Notes: a model not told the origin generated them from the sequence alone. DNA of 35,992 bases from Clostridiaceae bacterium (GCA_012728095.1 JAAYFU010000019.1:1-35992); one strand, 5' to 3'. Positions 18,910 through 27,193 are shown, counted from the stretch's first letter. Made by a program: numbers and translations.

Positions 18910-19338
18910 ATGATAACTGAAACGCGATTCCCCGTAAGATATGCCGAAACAGACCAAATGGGCATTGTTCACCATTCAGTATATCCCATCTGGTTTGAAT
19001 GCGGCAGAACTGATTTTATAAAAAATTTCGGAATATCATATAATGAGCTGGAAGAACTTGGCCTGATGCTTCCGTTAGTCCGGCTGACATGTGAATATAA
19101 AAATCCTGTAAAATACGGCGATTCGGTTCTGGTAAAAACCAGGCTGATAAAGGCTACAAAAGTGAGATTAGTATTAGGATATGAAATCTATGCAGAAAAT
19201 AAGAATTTGTTCTGCGCCAAGGGAAGCACTGAGCATGCATGGACCGCAGCAGACTTAAAACCGGTTAATATATCAAAATACAAACCTGAAATCTTTAAGA
19301 AACTGCTGCCAATGTATAATAGTGTTACAGGAGAATAG
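18910..19338 (+). CDS. Acyl-CoA thioesterase, YbgC/FadM-like hotdog fold
   Basis: A 142-residue single hotdog domain. The N-terminal signature RYAETDQMGIVHHSVYPIWFE (positions 9-29) carries the catalytic Asp and the HH of 4HBT/YbgC enzymes, which hydrolyse acyl-CoA thioesters. AAGGAG precedes the ATG. Placed between pfkA and pgsA with short gaps; proximity to phosphatidylglycerol synthesis suggests a lipid role, which is only an inference. Substrate chain length cannot be told. Confidence 0.88.
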   Translation: MITETRFPVRYAETDQMGIVHHSVYPIWFECGRTDFIKNFGISYNELEELGLMLPLVRLTCEYKNPVKYGDSVLVKTRLIKATKVRLVLGYEIYAENKNLFCAKGSTEHAWTAADLKPVNISKYKPEIFKKLLPMYNSVTGE

Positions 19339-19344
19339 TTTCTT

Positions 19345-19896
19345 ATGAACAATATAATCAAGAGCATACCAAATATTTTAACAGTTTTAAGAATGATGGC
19401 GGTGCCTGCATTCATTACGTTCATGCTCCAGGAAATGATATATCCTGCGATAATAGTTTTTCTTATGGCTGAAACAACTGATGTTTTAGATGGATTTATT
19501 GCCCGACGTTTCGGATTGATAACCAAGTTCGGTAAAATTGCTGATCCCTTAGCTGATAAAATGATGCAGCTGGCTGCGCTTTTTACATTTTCTGCAAGGA
19601 ATATGATTCCCAGGGTAATACCCTGGCTTGTTCTGTTCAAAGAACTATTCATGCTGATTTCAGGGCTTTATTTAATCAGAAAGAATTTTGACATGTCCAG
19701 CAAATGGTTTGGCAAACTAACATCGGTAGTTTTGTTCATAGCCATTATGCTTGTTTTTATAGGAGTGCCAAGGCATATAACCGATGTTATCTTCTGGCTC
19801 TGTGTAGGCATGGCTTTATTTGCGGCATTAATGTACATAAGAAATTATTTTAAACAGGTCAAATCAACAGGTGCCAATACATCATTGAAATCATAG
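19345..19896 (+). CDS. pgsA: CDP-diacylglycerol-glycerol-3-phosphate 3-phosphatidyltransferase (CDP-alcohol phosphatidyltransferase)
   Basis: Integral membrane enzyme making phosphatidylglycerophosphate from CDP-diacylglycerol. The CDP-alcohol signature DVLDGFIARRFG...FGKIADPLADK lies at about residues 46-74 with the metal-binding Asp residues in place. The N terminus SIPNILTVLRM is typical of PgsA. About five membrane segments; 183 residues, usual size. AGGAG lies before ATG, overlapping the end of the thioesterase gene. A related head-group transferase cannot be fully excluded. Confidence 0.88.
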   Translation: MNNIIKSIPNILTVLRMMAVPAFITFMLQEMIYPAIIVFLMAETTDVLDGFIARRFGLITKFGKIADPLADKMMQLAALFTFSARNMIPRVIPWLVLFKELFMLISGLYLIRKNFDMSSKWFGKLTSVVLFIAIMLVFIGVPRHITDVIFWLCVGMALFAALMYIRNYFKQVKSTGANTSLKS

Positions 19897-19940
19897 GCTT
19901 ACTTTATCATTTTAGGCGCAGGCGAATAATTTACACATTA

Positions 19941-20059
19941 TGTCATTCTGAGCGCAAGCAAAGAATCTTTTTGGTCAACAAATAAGATCCTTCGATAAGC
20001 TTATATGCCGTTCCGGGTAACATGCGGAAGCTTTCGGTTTCGTTATACCAGAGATGACA
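19941..20059. repeat. Dispersed intergenic element with TGTCATTCTGAG terminus
   Basis: Begins TGTCATTCTGAGCG followed by AAGAATC and ends GAGATGACA, so the two ends are imperfect inverted repeats about 119 bases apart. Related ends occur at 23635 and 30065 in other gaps of this window. No ORF inside. It looks like a short non-autonomous palindromic repeat. Confidence 0.65.
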
Positions 20060-20113
20060 TTATAACTGTCGTTCTGTAATTAGCAAAAAATTTTATAGTT
20101 CGCTTTATAAGAA

Positions 20114-20153
20114 AAAAGCGGGGTGTTAACATGTGTCAACTTGCCCCGCTTTT
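20114..20153. terminator. Bidirectional terminator between pgsA and the small-peptide genes
   Basis: AAAAGCGGGG (20114-20123) pairs perfectly with CCCCGCTTTT (20144-20153) around a 20-base loop. A/T tails on both sides let it serve pgsA on + and the two small genes on -, the nearer of which ends at 20158. Confidence 0.85.
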
Positions 20154-20157
20154 GAAT

Positions 20158-20259
20158 TTAATCACAGCAGTCGCCATCTTTGTTGAAGAATAAACAGAGG
20201 AAAATCAAGATAAAGAATAAAATTGTGCAATCTACATCACAACGTCTACCACTCCGCAT
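20158..20259 (-). CDS. Tiny Cys-rich single-span membrane peptide (second of tandem pair)
   Basis: A 33-residue reading frame with a strong AAAGGAGGTG site six bases before its ATG. It has a short polar head with Cys7 and Cys11, a hydrophobic span at about residues 12-25, and an acidic tail ending GDCCD. It resembles its upstream neighbour in layout and in the terminal Cys-Cys-Asp, so the pair looks paralogous. A bidirectional terminator lies five bases beyond its stop. I recognise no named family; small Cys- or Gly-rich hydrophobic peptides of this size in spore formers are often sporulation proteins, an inference only. Confidence 0.65.
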   Translation of the reverse strand: MRSGRRCDVDCTILFFILIFLCLFFNKDGDCCD

Positions 20260-20300
20260 AAACGGCACCTCCTTTCGGGTAGATTTAAATTACCCTACTG

Positions 20301-20420
20301 TTAATCGCAGCACTTGTTGTCATCACCGCATCCATTGCAGAACAGGAGAAGGAACAGGATAATGAACATCAAAATCTCGCAGTTGTTGCCAAAGAAGTTG
20401 CACCCTCTGAATCCTAACAT
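20301..20420 (-). CDS. Tiny Cys-rich single-span membrane peptide (first of tandem pair)
   Basis: A 39-residue frame with GGGAGG eight bases before its ATG. Head with Cys7 and Cys14, a hydrophobic span at about 16-27, Cys28 and Cys31 on the far side, and a tail ending NKCCD. Codons ILMFIILFLLLF form one membrane helix. The downstream sister begins 41 bases after the stop and repeats the plan. Function unknown. Translation is supported by the ribosome binding sites, the shared architecture and the shared terminator. Confidence 0.7.
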   Translation of the reverse strand: MLGFRGCNFFGNNCEILMFIILFLLLFCNGCGDDNKCCD

Positions 20421-20559
20421 AATAAAAACCTCCCATGCCTTTTGAACTCAATATATTCTATTCTAAATGGCATCAATGGGTTACAATACAGGTTCTATGT
20501 TTTAATACATTTGAATAATATTAAATAGCTGACAAGACCTTTATCAGGGGGAAGAGGTT

Positions 20560-21045
20560 GTGGAAGAAAATTACAATAGTGTTGTTTCCTCGGGCTATTT
20601 TAAAGGAATTTTAAAGGCAGTGCTGGTATCTCTTACAGTAACGCTAATAATTCTGTTTTTGACGGCGTTGCTCCTTTGCTTTACTGATTTTCCCGAAGTA
20701 TACACTTTTCCGTCCGCAATAGCAGCAACAGTACTGGGAGTCTTTTCCGGAAGCTCAGTCGCCGCTAAAAAGAACAGATCCAACAGTCTTTTATCAGCCT
20801 TGTTGACAGCGTTTTTATACGCTGTTATATCATTCATAATAGGCAGTATATTAGAAAGAAGAGTTATGTTTACTTTAAATACCGCTCTGTTTGCGGCAAT
20901 TGCTTTGTTGACTGCGGCTATCGCAAGTATCCTGGCTAACCGGACAAAAAATCCCAAGAATTATAATAAAAGTTCTTCGGGCATCTTTGATAAGATAAGA
21001 AAGAAAAGCGGCGGGGGATACCGTTTTAACAGCAGGAAACTGTGA
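20560..21045 (+). CDS. TIGR04086-like small integral membrane protein
   Basis: A 161-residue protein with four predicted membrane segments (about 14-37, 45-63, 73-95, 101-123), a basic tail rich in Ser/Lys/Arg after 124, and GTG 20560 as start with AGGGGG eight bases upstream. The pattern of TM helices with FSGSSVAAKK between the second and third resembles the clostridial TIGR04086 membrane family of unknown function. It ends just before a promoter-hairpin region preceding cobO. Confidence 0.65.
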   Translation: MEENYNSVVSSGYFKGILKAVLVSLTVTLIILFLTALLLCFTDFPEVYTFPSAIAATVLGVFSGSSVAAKKNRSNSLLSALLTAFLYAVISFIIGSILERRVMFTLNTALFAAIALLTAAIASILANRTKNPKNYNKSSSGIFDKIRKKSGGGYRFNSRKL

Positions 21046-21055
21046 TTTGTGTATA

Positions 21056-21084
21056 TTGTCTTTTTGAGTATGATATACTATAAT
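21056..21084 (+). promoter_or_regulatory. Promoter for cobO-like gene
   Basis: TTGTCT at 21056-21061 and perfect TATAAT at 21079-21084, spacing 17. Transcription would begin near 21091, exactly at the base of the hairpin that follows. Confidence 0.6.
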
Positions 21085-21089
21085 AAAGG

Positions 21090-21122
21090 TGGCAAGAGAA
21101 TTCTCGTATCTTGTCATTTTTT
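21090..21122 (+). terminator. Hairpin with T tract at the start of the cobO transcript
   Basis: TGGCAAGA (21090-21097) pairs with TCTTGTCA (21109-21116), one G-U, then six T. It can end the upstream membrane-protein transcript, but for transcripts starting from the overlapping promoter it would be at the extreme 5' end. Confidence 0.65.
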
Positions 21123-21150
21123 AATATAGCAAAAAGCAGGCCATACCATT

Positions 21151-21666
21151 ATGATTCATATTTATACAGGAGATGGAAAAGGAAAGACTACAGCGGCAAT
21201 CGGGCTTGCGATAAGAAATATGGGCTGTGATGGTATGATTTTTTTTGCCCAGTTTCTGAAGAGCAGCGAAACCGGTGAAATGAACGTACTCTCCAAATTG
21301 GACAGAGTAACCTTTTTCAGGCCTTTTATGAGGCATAAGGGATTTATCTTTGATTTAAATGAAAAACAGTACAGGGAAATAAAAGAAGATATAGAAAAAG
21401 GCTTTGGAGAGATAAAGAATACAATTTCCAATAACAGGTTTACATTGATAGTTTTTGATGAAATCCTGGATGTGATTGAATTAGGTTTTTTATCGGAAGC
21501 TGAGGTAATTGCTGTTTTTGACCAGTTTCCCTCATCCGAATTCGTAATAACAGGCAGAAAAGCTACACAAGCTATGAAAGAAAGAGCGGATTATATTACT
21601 GTAATGAAAAAAGAAAAGCACCCATTTGACAAAGGAATTAAGGCAAGAAAGGGCATAGAATACTGA
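21151..21666 (+). CDS. Cob(I)yrinic acid a,c-diamide adenosyltransferase (CobA/CobO type)
   Basis: Adds the adenosyl group from ATP to corrinoids, giving coenzyme B12 forms. The P-loop GDGKGKTTAAIG (7-18), FAQFLKSS, LIVFDEILD (about 104-112, Walker B-like) and VITGR are the family marks; 171 residues is normal. The ribosome binding site is weak (GCAGG at some distance). No cob gene neighbours and no cobalamin riboswitch are visible, so salvage instead of de novo synthesis is possible. Confidence 0.9.
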   Translation: MIHIYTGDGKGKTTAAIGLAIRNMGCDGMIFFAQFLKSSETGEMNVLSKLDRVTFFRPFMRHKGFIFDLNEKQYREIKEDIEKGFGEIKNTISNNRFTLIVFDEILDVIELGFLSEAEVIAVFDQFPSSEFVITGRKATQAMKERADYITVMKKEKHPFDKGIKARKGIEY

Positions 21667-21690
21667 ATAATTCATGAAAGGTTAAAAGAT

Positions 21691-22887
21691 ATGCGTAAGA
21701 GAAAGCTAAATGTCAGAAGGTTTATAACAGTCCTGTCAGTTTTTATCATAAGCATTGTTTTGATTATTATAGTCGTATTTATGGATAACAATAATCCGGA
21801 TTCGGCGAAAAACGATCCGCTACAAACAGTAAGCCCAACCGTATCACCGTCTGTTTCAACGACTCCGGTGCCGGGTTCTATCGAATCGCCACTGGTTACG
21901 CCTTCGCCAGTACCGGAAGAAACTGCGAAGCCGGATCAAAATCTTGTAATCAGAACCGATTATGAAAATTTTTTACCAAACGAATCCGGTGAAATACCAA
22001 TAATAATGTTTCATCGCTTCATAGAAGCTTATGAGGAGAATACCGAAAAAGAATTCACAACCACATTCGCGGAGTTTGAAGCGCTTTTGCAGACCCTTTA
22101 TGATGCCGGCTACAGGCTTATCAGCATGGAGGACTTCATTGACTGCAATATTAAAGTTCCTGCAGGCACAATGCCGATGGTTTTCACCTTTGATGACGGG
22201 ACACCCGGTCAGTTTAACCTTATTGAAGAGGGTGGATGTTTAAAAGTCAATCCTAAATCAGCTGTAGGCATTATGATGGCATTTAATGAAAAGCATCCTG
22301 ATTTCGGATTAAAAGGAATTTTCTATGTCAATATGGATATTGGGGATAATACTTTTAAAGGCGCGGGAACATTAAGAGAACGTTTTGAGATTCTCCAGAG
22401 CCTGGGTTTTGAACTGGGAAATCATACCTGGGGACATGTTGATTATACAGATCCGAAAAATAATTCTGCCGGAAGGATACAGGAGAGTATAGGCAGGAAC
22501 CAGGAGAAAGCCGATGAAATCTTACCCGGGTTAAGATTTTATTCTTTAGCTTTACCATATGGCAGTCTGCCTGACAAAAGTTTGTACCAATACCTGGAAA
22601 GCGGCTCATACAATGGGATCGAATATAAGAATGAAACAATAATGGCAGTCGGGGCAGAGCCTTCTGTTCCGTCCATCAGCAAGAAATATAACAGTTTGTA
22701 TGTCAGAAGAATACGTGCGCAGGGAAGAGTCCCGGTTAACGGGGATCTTACCTGGTGGCTTCCAAGAATGAGTCCAAATCGTATGTTTATCAGCGACGGT
22801 GATCCAACCACTATTGTAGTACCTGAGGAAAAACGGGATACAATTGCAGTTGAGAAACTCAACGGAAAAAGATTAATTACATATTAG
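21691..22887 (+). CDS. Membrane-anchored polysaccharide deacetylase (NodB domain)
   Basis: A 398-residue exported protein: basic N terminus, one membrane segment (about 11-31), a Pro/Thr/Ser linker (about 46-80) and a carbohydrate esterase 4-type domain. Motif 1 TFDDG has Asp168/Asp169; motif 2 GNHTWGHVD gives His245 and His249, the metal ligands; LPYG follows near 288. Likely removes acetyl groups from peptidoglycan or another cell-wall glycan. GAAAGG precedes the ATG. The linker composition resembles that of the CapA-like protein at the window start. Target sugar unknown. Confidence 0.88.
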   Translation: MRKRKLNVRRFITVLSVFIISIVLIIIVVFMDNNNPDSAKNDPLQTVSPTVSPSVSTTPVPGSIESPLVTPSPVPEETAKPDQNLVIRTDYENFLPNESGEIPIIMFHRFIEAYEENTEKEFTTTFAEFEALLQTLYDAGYRLISMEDFIDCNIKVPAGTMPMVFTFDDGTPGQFNLIEEGGCLKVNPKSAVGIMMAFNEKHPDFGLKGIFYVNMDIGDNTFKGAGTLRERFEILQSLGFELGNHTWGHVDYTDPKNNSAGRIQESIGRNQEKADEILPGLRFYSLALPYGSLPDKSLYQYLESGSYNGIEYKNETIMAVGAEPSVPSISKKYNSLYVRRIRAQGRVPVNGDLTWWLPRMSPNRMFISDGDPTTIVVPEEKRDTIAVEKLNGKRLITY

Positions 22888-23144
22888 AAAATTTGACATA
22901 AAAACATTATCTGTGGAAACATTGATTTATGTTGCAAAATGATGTAAGATAGATATAAGAGTTTCCAGTTTACATTATTGAGCATAAGCAATGTACTATT
23001 ATCCCGATCCGGTAATATATTTTATTATCGGGTTGTGATTTTTTTTGTTATGCTGACGCTTTTACAATTTAATATAAATAAATCGTATATCGTATAACGA
23101 TTATGAACGAAGCACTATCATAAGGATGAAAGGAGGCAGGGGGA
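22888..23144 (+). other. AT-rich gap before small helical-protein gene
   Basis: No ORF. TTGCAA (22932-22937) and TATAAG (22954-22959), 16 bases apart, form a possible promoter. Near 23086-23106 AATCGT and ACGATT make an inverted repeat around a doubled TCGTATA, an operator-like pattern. A hairpin with a T8 run lies between. Confidence 0.35.
23009..23046 (+). terminator. Possible terminator or attenuator after the deacetylase gene
   Basis: CCGGTAATA (23009-23017) pairs with TATTATCGG (23023-23031) with one G-U. T8 begins seven bases later at 23039. An alternative stem CCCGAT/ATCGGG uses the same right arm, so the structure may be two-state or merely loose. Confidence 0.45.
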
Positions 23145-23459
23145 ATGTCAGTTGCAAAGGATATTAAAAAACCGATGGATGACAATGAAGTAAAAAGAAA
23201 AGCCGTAAAGCTTGTTGTTGCCCATTTAAGGAAAAAGATTACCAAAGAGTACATGGGTATGCAATATCTTATCAGTTGGCTGGACCAAATGGATGAACTC
23301 CTTATGAAGGAAGAGTTTGACATCAAGGAATATTATGCAATGAGGAGACAATTAAATAGTGTTGTTGAGAGTACTTTGGATGAAGAAATGCGAGGTAAGA
23401 TAAGGAATTCTTGGCATAGCTTTGGAAAAGCATTAGATAAAAAAGCAAAACCTTATTAA
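23145..23459 (+). CDS. Small basic helical protein of unknown function
   Basis: 104 residues, no signal or membrane segment. The composition is highly charged and helical; after a Lys-rich start it has a long amphipathic region with VAHLRKKITKEYMGM and MDELLMKEEFDIKEYY. I recognise no family. AAGGAGG is about nine bases before the ATG, and a strong terminator overlaps its stop codon, so it is a real monocistronic gene. Nothing nearby hints at a role. Confidence 0.75.
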   Translation: MSVAKDIKKPMDDNEVKRKAVKLVVAHLRKKITKEYMGMQYLISWLDQMDELLMKEEFDIKEYYAMRRQLNSVVESTLDEEMRGKIRNSWHSFGKALDKKAKPY

Positions 23460-23489
23460 AAAACCTCGATGTGTAAAATCGGGGTTTTT
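23459..23489 (+). terminator. Terminator after the small helical-protein gene
   Basis: AAAAACCTCGAT (23459-23470) pairs with ATCGGGGTTTTT (23478-23489), one wobble, around a seven-base loop. Its left arm begins at the last base of the stop codon. Confidence 0.85.
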
Positions 23490-23504
23490 GTTTAACTACG
23501 AATA

Positions 23505-23557
23505 AAAAAGCTCTTCAGTGGTATCGGCATATAAGCTTTAACACTGAAGAGCTTTTT
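23505..23557. terminator. Strong bidirectional terminator between convergent genes
   Basis: AAAAAGCTCTTCAGTG (23505-23520) and CACTGAAGAGCTTTTT (23542-23557) form a perfect 16-pair stem with a 21-base loop and A/T tails on both sides. It can end argGH from the - strand and catch read-through from +. Confidence 0.85.
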
Positions 23558-23577
23558 ATCATGTCCTAAATTCCATA

Positions 23578-23700
23578 GAACCTTCGGCTCCGCTGCGCTA
23601 CGCCCAGGATAAACACTTTTAAAATGCTATTATATGTCATTCTGAGCATAAACGAACTGAGCATAAACGAAGAATCTTTTATGCGATTATGCTTGCGCTG
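23578..23700. repeat. Two opposed partial copies of the TGTCATTCTGAG element with a 15-base tandem
   Basis: Left part CTTCGGCTCCGCTGCGCTACG plus CCAGGAT resembles a reversed element end. Right part TGTCATTCTGAGC starts at 23635. Inside it CTGAGCATAAACGAA is repeated head to tail at 23642-23656 and 23657-23671, followed by GAATC. No ORF is credible here. Confidence 0.6.
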
Positions 23701-23712
23701 CGCTTTTATAAA

Positions 23713-25095
23713 TCATAATTTTAAGCTTTCAATAAATTCCTTACCCTTTTTAATCTGCTCAATAACACTTTCCTTAGCAGGCCCGCCGGTAACCTTTCTT
23801 TCATTAACGCAGGTTTCAAGGCTTATCGCATCGTATACGTCATTTTCAAACTTATCAGAAAATGTTTTTAATTCTTCCAAACTCAAATCATCGATATTTT
23901 TGTTTTTCCCGATACAATAAGCCACCATGCGGCCGATGATTTCATGTGAATCTCTGAAGGGTATTCCTTTTTTGACCAAATAATCGGCAATATCGGTGGC
24001 ATTGGTGAAACCGCCTTTTGCGGCATTATACATATTCCCCTTATTAATTTTCATGGTGTCCAGCATTTTTGTAAAAACAGGGAGACAGAGCTTGACGGTG
24101 TCAACCGCGTTGAATATTGCTTCTTTATCCTCCTGCATATCCTTGTTATATGCCAGAGGAATGCCTTTCATCATAGTCAGGAGAGAAATGAGACTTCCGT
24201 ACACTCTTCCGGTTTTACCGCGGACAAGCTCTGCGACATCGGGATTCTTCTTTTGCGGCATGATGGAAGAGCCCGTACTGTAAGCATCATCAAGCTCGAT
24301 AAATGCGAATTCTCCGGTACACCACAAGATAATCTCTTCGCTGAAACGTGATAAATGCATCATTATTATTGAAAGGCAGGAAGCCAGTTCAATCACAAAA
24401 TCCCTGTCGCTTACTCCGTCAATACTGTTGGCTGTTATATCGTCAAAACCAAGTTCCGAAGCCACCATTTGCCTGTCTAAAGGATATGTTGTTCCCGCAA
24501 GAGCTCCTGACCCCAAGGGCATAGTATTCATTCTTTTTGCACAGTCATTCAGCCTTTCAATGTCTCTCTTAAACATTTGGAAATATGCCATATGATGGTG
24601 GGCCAGGGTTATAGGCTGAGCCCTTTGCAAATGCGTGTAGCCGGGCATAATAGTATCAAGGTTTTTTTCAGCTATTTTCAGAATGACATTGAGAAGGTCT
24701 TTCAACATTGATTTTAGCTCAATGATTTCATCTTTAAGATACATGCGAAGATCCAGGGTTACCTGGTCATTTCTGCTTCTTCCGGTATGCAGCTTTTTTC
24801 CCACGTCTCCGATCCTGGAAATTAAGATAGTTTCGATATTCATGTGAATATCTTCGGCAGACACATCAAATACAATTTTTCCATCCTCAATATCTTTAAG
24901 AATCTCAAACAGTGTTTTATATATCAAATCAGCATCGGATTTCGGAATAATTCCGCATGCACCGAGCATCTTGACATGAGCCGCGCTGCCAAGTATATCA
25001 TGTCTGTACATCCTTCTGTCAAAATGTATTGATGAGTTAAAATCATCCATCAATTTGTCCGTATTTTTTGAAAACCTACCGCCCCAAAGCTTCAT
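23713..25095 (-). CDS. argH: Argininosuccinate lyase
   Basis: Last step of arginine synthesis: splits argininosuccinate to arginine and fumarate. 460 residues, standard. KLWGGRF opens the protein; HTGRSRNDQ and the superfamily signature [12 protein letters not shown] with its flexible catalytic loop are present. The start is ATG 25095, with GAGGG five bases away; the frame extends upstream but without a site. It lies downstream of argG in an argGH operon with an 83-base gap holding a hairpin. Confidence 0.96.
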   Translation of the reverse strand: MKLWGGRFSKNTDKLMDDFNSSIHFDRRMYRHDILGSAAHVKMLGACGIIPKSDADLIYKTLFEILKDIEDGKIVFDVSAEDIHMNIETILISRIGDVGKKLHTGRSRNDQVTLDLRMYLKDEIIELKSMLKDLLNVILKIAEKNLDTIMPGYTHLQRAQPITLAHHHMAYFQMFKRDIERLNDCAKRMNTMPLGSGALAGTTYPLDRQMVASELGFDDITANSIDGVSDRDFVIELASCLSIIMMHLSRFSEEIILWCTGEFAFIELDDAYSTGSSIMPQKKNPDVAELVRGKTGRVYGSLISLLTMMKGIPLAYNKDMQEDKEAIFNAVDTVKLCLPVFTKMLDTMKINKGNMYNAAKGGFTNATDIADYLVKKGIPFRDSHEIIGRMVAYCIGKNKNIDDLSLEELKTFSDKFENDVYDAISLETCVNERKVTGGPAKESVIEQIKKGKEFIESLKL

Positions 25096-25123
25096 AATTA
25101 CCCTCAATCCCAACATGAATTAA

Positions 25124-25158
25124 TACACTGTCAACCCGTATAATGGGCTGACAGTGTA
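25124..25158. other. Hairpin between argG and argH
   Basis: Arms 25124-25137 and 25145-25158 pair at 13 of 14 positions around a seven-base loop. No T run follows on the - strand, so it is not an ordinary terminator; an mRNA processing or stability element is possible. Confidence 0.55.
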
Positions 25159-25178
25159 AATTATAACGAAATCTATAT

Positions 25179-26399
25179 TTAATAATCTTTAATATTGTTC
25201 CGTTTCTTCATATTTGCCTGAACGGTGCATGGCAGGCCAAAGAGATTAATGAACCCTTCAGCATCTTTCTGATTATACACATTATCCTCCCCGAAGGTGC
25301 ACAACTCTTCGTCAAACAGGGAATATGGAGAGGTTACGCCCGCAGGGATAATATTGCCCTTATATAGTTTCAGTTTAACCGTACCAGTCACATATTTCTG
25401 CGTTGAATCAACAAATGCCGAAATTGCTTCACGTAGAGGAGTATACCATTGTCCAAAGTATACCAGTTCGGCAAATCTTTGCGCCACAAGAGCCTTATAA
25501 TGAGCAGTGTCCCTGTCAAGTGTAATGCTCTCAAGTTTCTGGTGAGCCGCATACAGGATGGTTCCTCCTGGCGTCTCATAAACTCCGCGGGACTTCATTC
25601 CTACAAGTCGGTTCTCCACAATATCGATTATTCCTATACCGTTTTCTCCGCCGATTTTATTTAATGTCTTCAAAAGGTCAATAGGAGAGAGTTTTTCTCC
25701 GTTAACTTTAACCGGAATACCCTGTTCAAAATCAATTTCTACGTAAGTCGGCTTATCGGGAGCCTTTTCCGGCGTTACCGACAATTGGAGCAGCCTGTCA
25801 TACATAGGTTCATTGGCAGGATTCTCAAGTTCAGAACCTTCATGGCTCAAATGCCAGATGTTTCTGTCCCGGCTGTAGTTATTGTCTTTGCTTACAGGTA
25901 TGGGAATATTTCTTGCCATAGCGTAATCAATTTCTTCTTCCCTGGATTTTATATCCCATATTCTCCATGGAGCTATTATTTTAAGATGGGGAGCAAGGGC
26001 TTTAATCGTAAGCTCGAAACGTACCTGATCATTTCCCTTGCCGGTCGCTCCGTGACAAATGGCGGTAGCGCCTTCTTTTTCGGCTATTTCGACCATTCGC
26101 TTTGCAATTATGGGTCTTGCAAATGAAGTTCCTAAAAGATATTGGCCTTCATATACAGCGCCGGCTTTCAGAGTCGGATATATAAAATCGGTAATGAACT
26201 CTTCGGTTACATCTTCAATATATATTTTGCTCGCGCCGGTTTTTATGGCTTTTTCTCTTAAGGGTTCCAGTTCTTCTCCCTGTCCGACATCTGCGGCAAC
26301 GGCAATTACTTCTGCATCATAGTTCTCTTTCAGCCACGGAATAATTATTGAAGTATCAAGACCTCCTGAATAGGCAAGAACTATTTTTTCCTTACTCAT
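25179..26399 (-). CDS. argG: Argininosuccinate synthase
   Basis: Joins citrulline and aspartate with ATP in arginine synthesis. 406 residues. The ATP pyrophosphatase loop AYSGGLDTS is at 9-17, then [14 protein letters not shown] and [11 protein letters not shown] (about 175-185), typical for ArgG. The start ATG 26399 has GGAGAG eight bases upstream; the TTG at 26414 is less likely. Divergent from ruvC; the shared gap holds ARG-box-like sequences. Confidence 0.97.
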   Translation of the reverse strand: MSKEKIVLAYSGGLDTSIIIPWLKENYDAEVIAVAADVGQGEELEPLREKAIKTGASKIYIEDVTEEFITDFIYPTLKAGAVYEGQYLLGTSFARPIIAKRMVEIAEKEGATAICHGATGKGNDQVRFELTIKALAPHLKIIAPWRIWDIKSREEEIDYAMARNIPIPVSKDNNYSRDRNIWHLSHEGSELENPANEPMYDRLLQLSVTPEKAPDKPTYVEIDFEQGIPVKVNGEKLSPIDLLKTLNKIGGENGIGIIDIVENRLVGMKSRGVYETPGGTILYAAHQKLESITLDRDTAHYKALVAQRFAELVYFGQWYTPLREAISAFVDSTQKYVTGTVKLKLYKGNIIPAGVTSPYSLFDEELCTFGEDNVYNQKDAEGFINLFGLPCTVQANMKKRNNIKDY

Positions 26400-26459
26400 T
26401 AAAAATCTCTCCAATCTGTGCTAAAATTAATTTGATACCGGTTAATTCTATACTAATGA

Positions 26460-26473
26460 CGAATAAACATTCT
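26460..26473. promoter_or_regulatory. Weaker ARG box near the argG promoter
   Basis: CGAATAAACATTCT differs from the ArgR/AhrC half-site consensus TGNATWWWWATNCA at both ends and at one W. It overlaps a - strand TTGCAG at 26472-26477 that could be the argG -35. Confidence 0.4.
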
Positions 26474-26520
26474 GCAAGTTAAAAATATATAATATGTGTT
26501 TTTATAATTATACAATATTG

Positions 26521-26534
26521 TGTATAAATATTCA
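26521..26534. promoter_or_regulatory. ARG box upstream of argGH
   Basis: TGTATAAATATTCA fits TGNATWWWWATNCA at every defined position. Its centre is 61 bases from the weaker box, close to six helical turns, as expected for an arginine repressor with two sites. Confidence 0.6.
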
Positions 26535-26592
26535 ATACCCGGAATAAAAATTTAAACAAACTGGTACAACATTAAAGACTAGAGGTATACCA

Positions 26593-27087
26593 ATGAGAAT
26601 AATAGGAATTGATCCGGGCTTTGCAATAACAGGCTACGGGGTAATCGATTACATAGGCAATAAGTTTTCAATAATAGACGTGGGAGCCATTAATACAGAA
26701 GCAAGCCTTGAACTGTCGGACAGATTATTGTCCTTAAGCAACAGTCTTGATGAACTTATCGAAAAATATAAACCGGACGCGATGGCCGTTGAGGAACTGT
26801 TTTTTAATACAAACGTAAAAACAGCGATTAAAGTCGGCCATGGCAGGGGAGTAGTATTATTGGCCGCTGCGAGAGCAAATTTAAAAGTATACGAATACAC
26901 GCCTCTCCAGGTCAAACAGGCTGTGGTGGGTTACGGAAGAGCCAAAAAAGAACAGGTACAACAAATGGTTAAGGTTTTACTGAACCTGGAGAAAATTCCA
27001 AAACCGGACGATGCGGCTGACGCGCTTGCAGTTGCTATTTGCCACGCACATTGCAGCGGTTCGTTCAAAGCTATTGATTATCGCTGA
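26593..27087 (+). CDS. ruvC: Holliday junction endonuclease RuvC
   Basis: Resolves Holliday junctions with RuvAB. The 164-residue protein has the four acidic residues of the family: Asp7 in GIDPG, Glu67 in AVEELFF, Asp140 and Asp143 in [20 protein letters not shown] lies before the ATG. ruvA and ruvB are not adjacent here. Confidence 0.96.
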   Translation: MRIIGIDPGFAITGYGVIDYIGNKFSIIDVGAINTEASLELSDRLLSLSNSLDELIEKYKPDAMAVEELFFNTNVKTAIKVGHGRGVVLLAAARANLKVYEYTPLQVKQAVVGYGRAKKEQVQQMVKVLLNLEKIPKPDDAADALAVAICHAHCSGSFKAIDYR

Positions 27088-27158
27088 TATTGGTTTGTCG
27101 ATGTCTAATAATTGAATAAAGAGCAGTTGGGTTTGTTAATAACGCTAAAGAATATTAA

Positions 27159-27188
27159 AAAGCCGGTTCTGTTATCCGAACCGGCTTT
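27159..27188. terminator. Bidirectional terminator shared by ruvC and tRNA-Gln
   Basis: AAAGCCGGTTC (27159-27169) pairs perfectly with GAACCGGCTTT (27178-27188). The T run is best on the - strand, six bases after the tRNA CCA end, so it mainly ends the tRNA transcript. Confidence 0.85.
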
Positions 27189-27193
27189 GTTAA

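Noticed and set aside
20180..20362. + strand 60-codon frame across the small-peptide genes
   Set aside because: No ribosome binding site; the - strand frames have strong sites and coherent membrane-peptide design.
21123..21150. Cobalamin riboswitch before the adenosyltransferase gene
   Set aside because: Only about 60 bases follow the likely start site, too short, and no B12-box sequence is seen.
23624..23920. + strand frame of 98 codons overlapping argH
   Set aside because: It lies across the repeat element and the antisense of argH, has no ribosome binding site and reads as a shadow frame.
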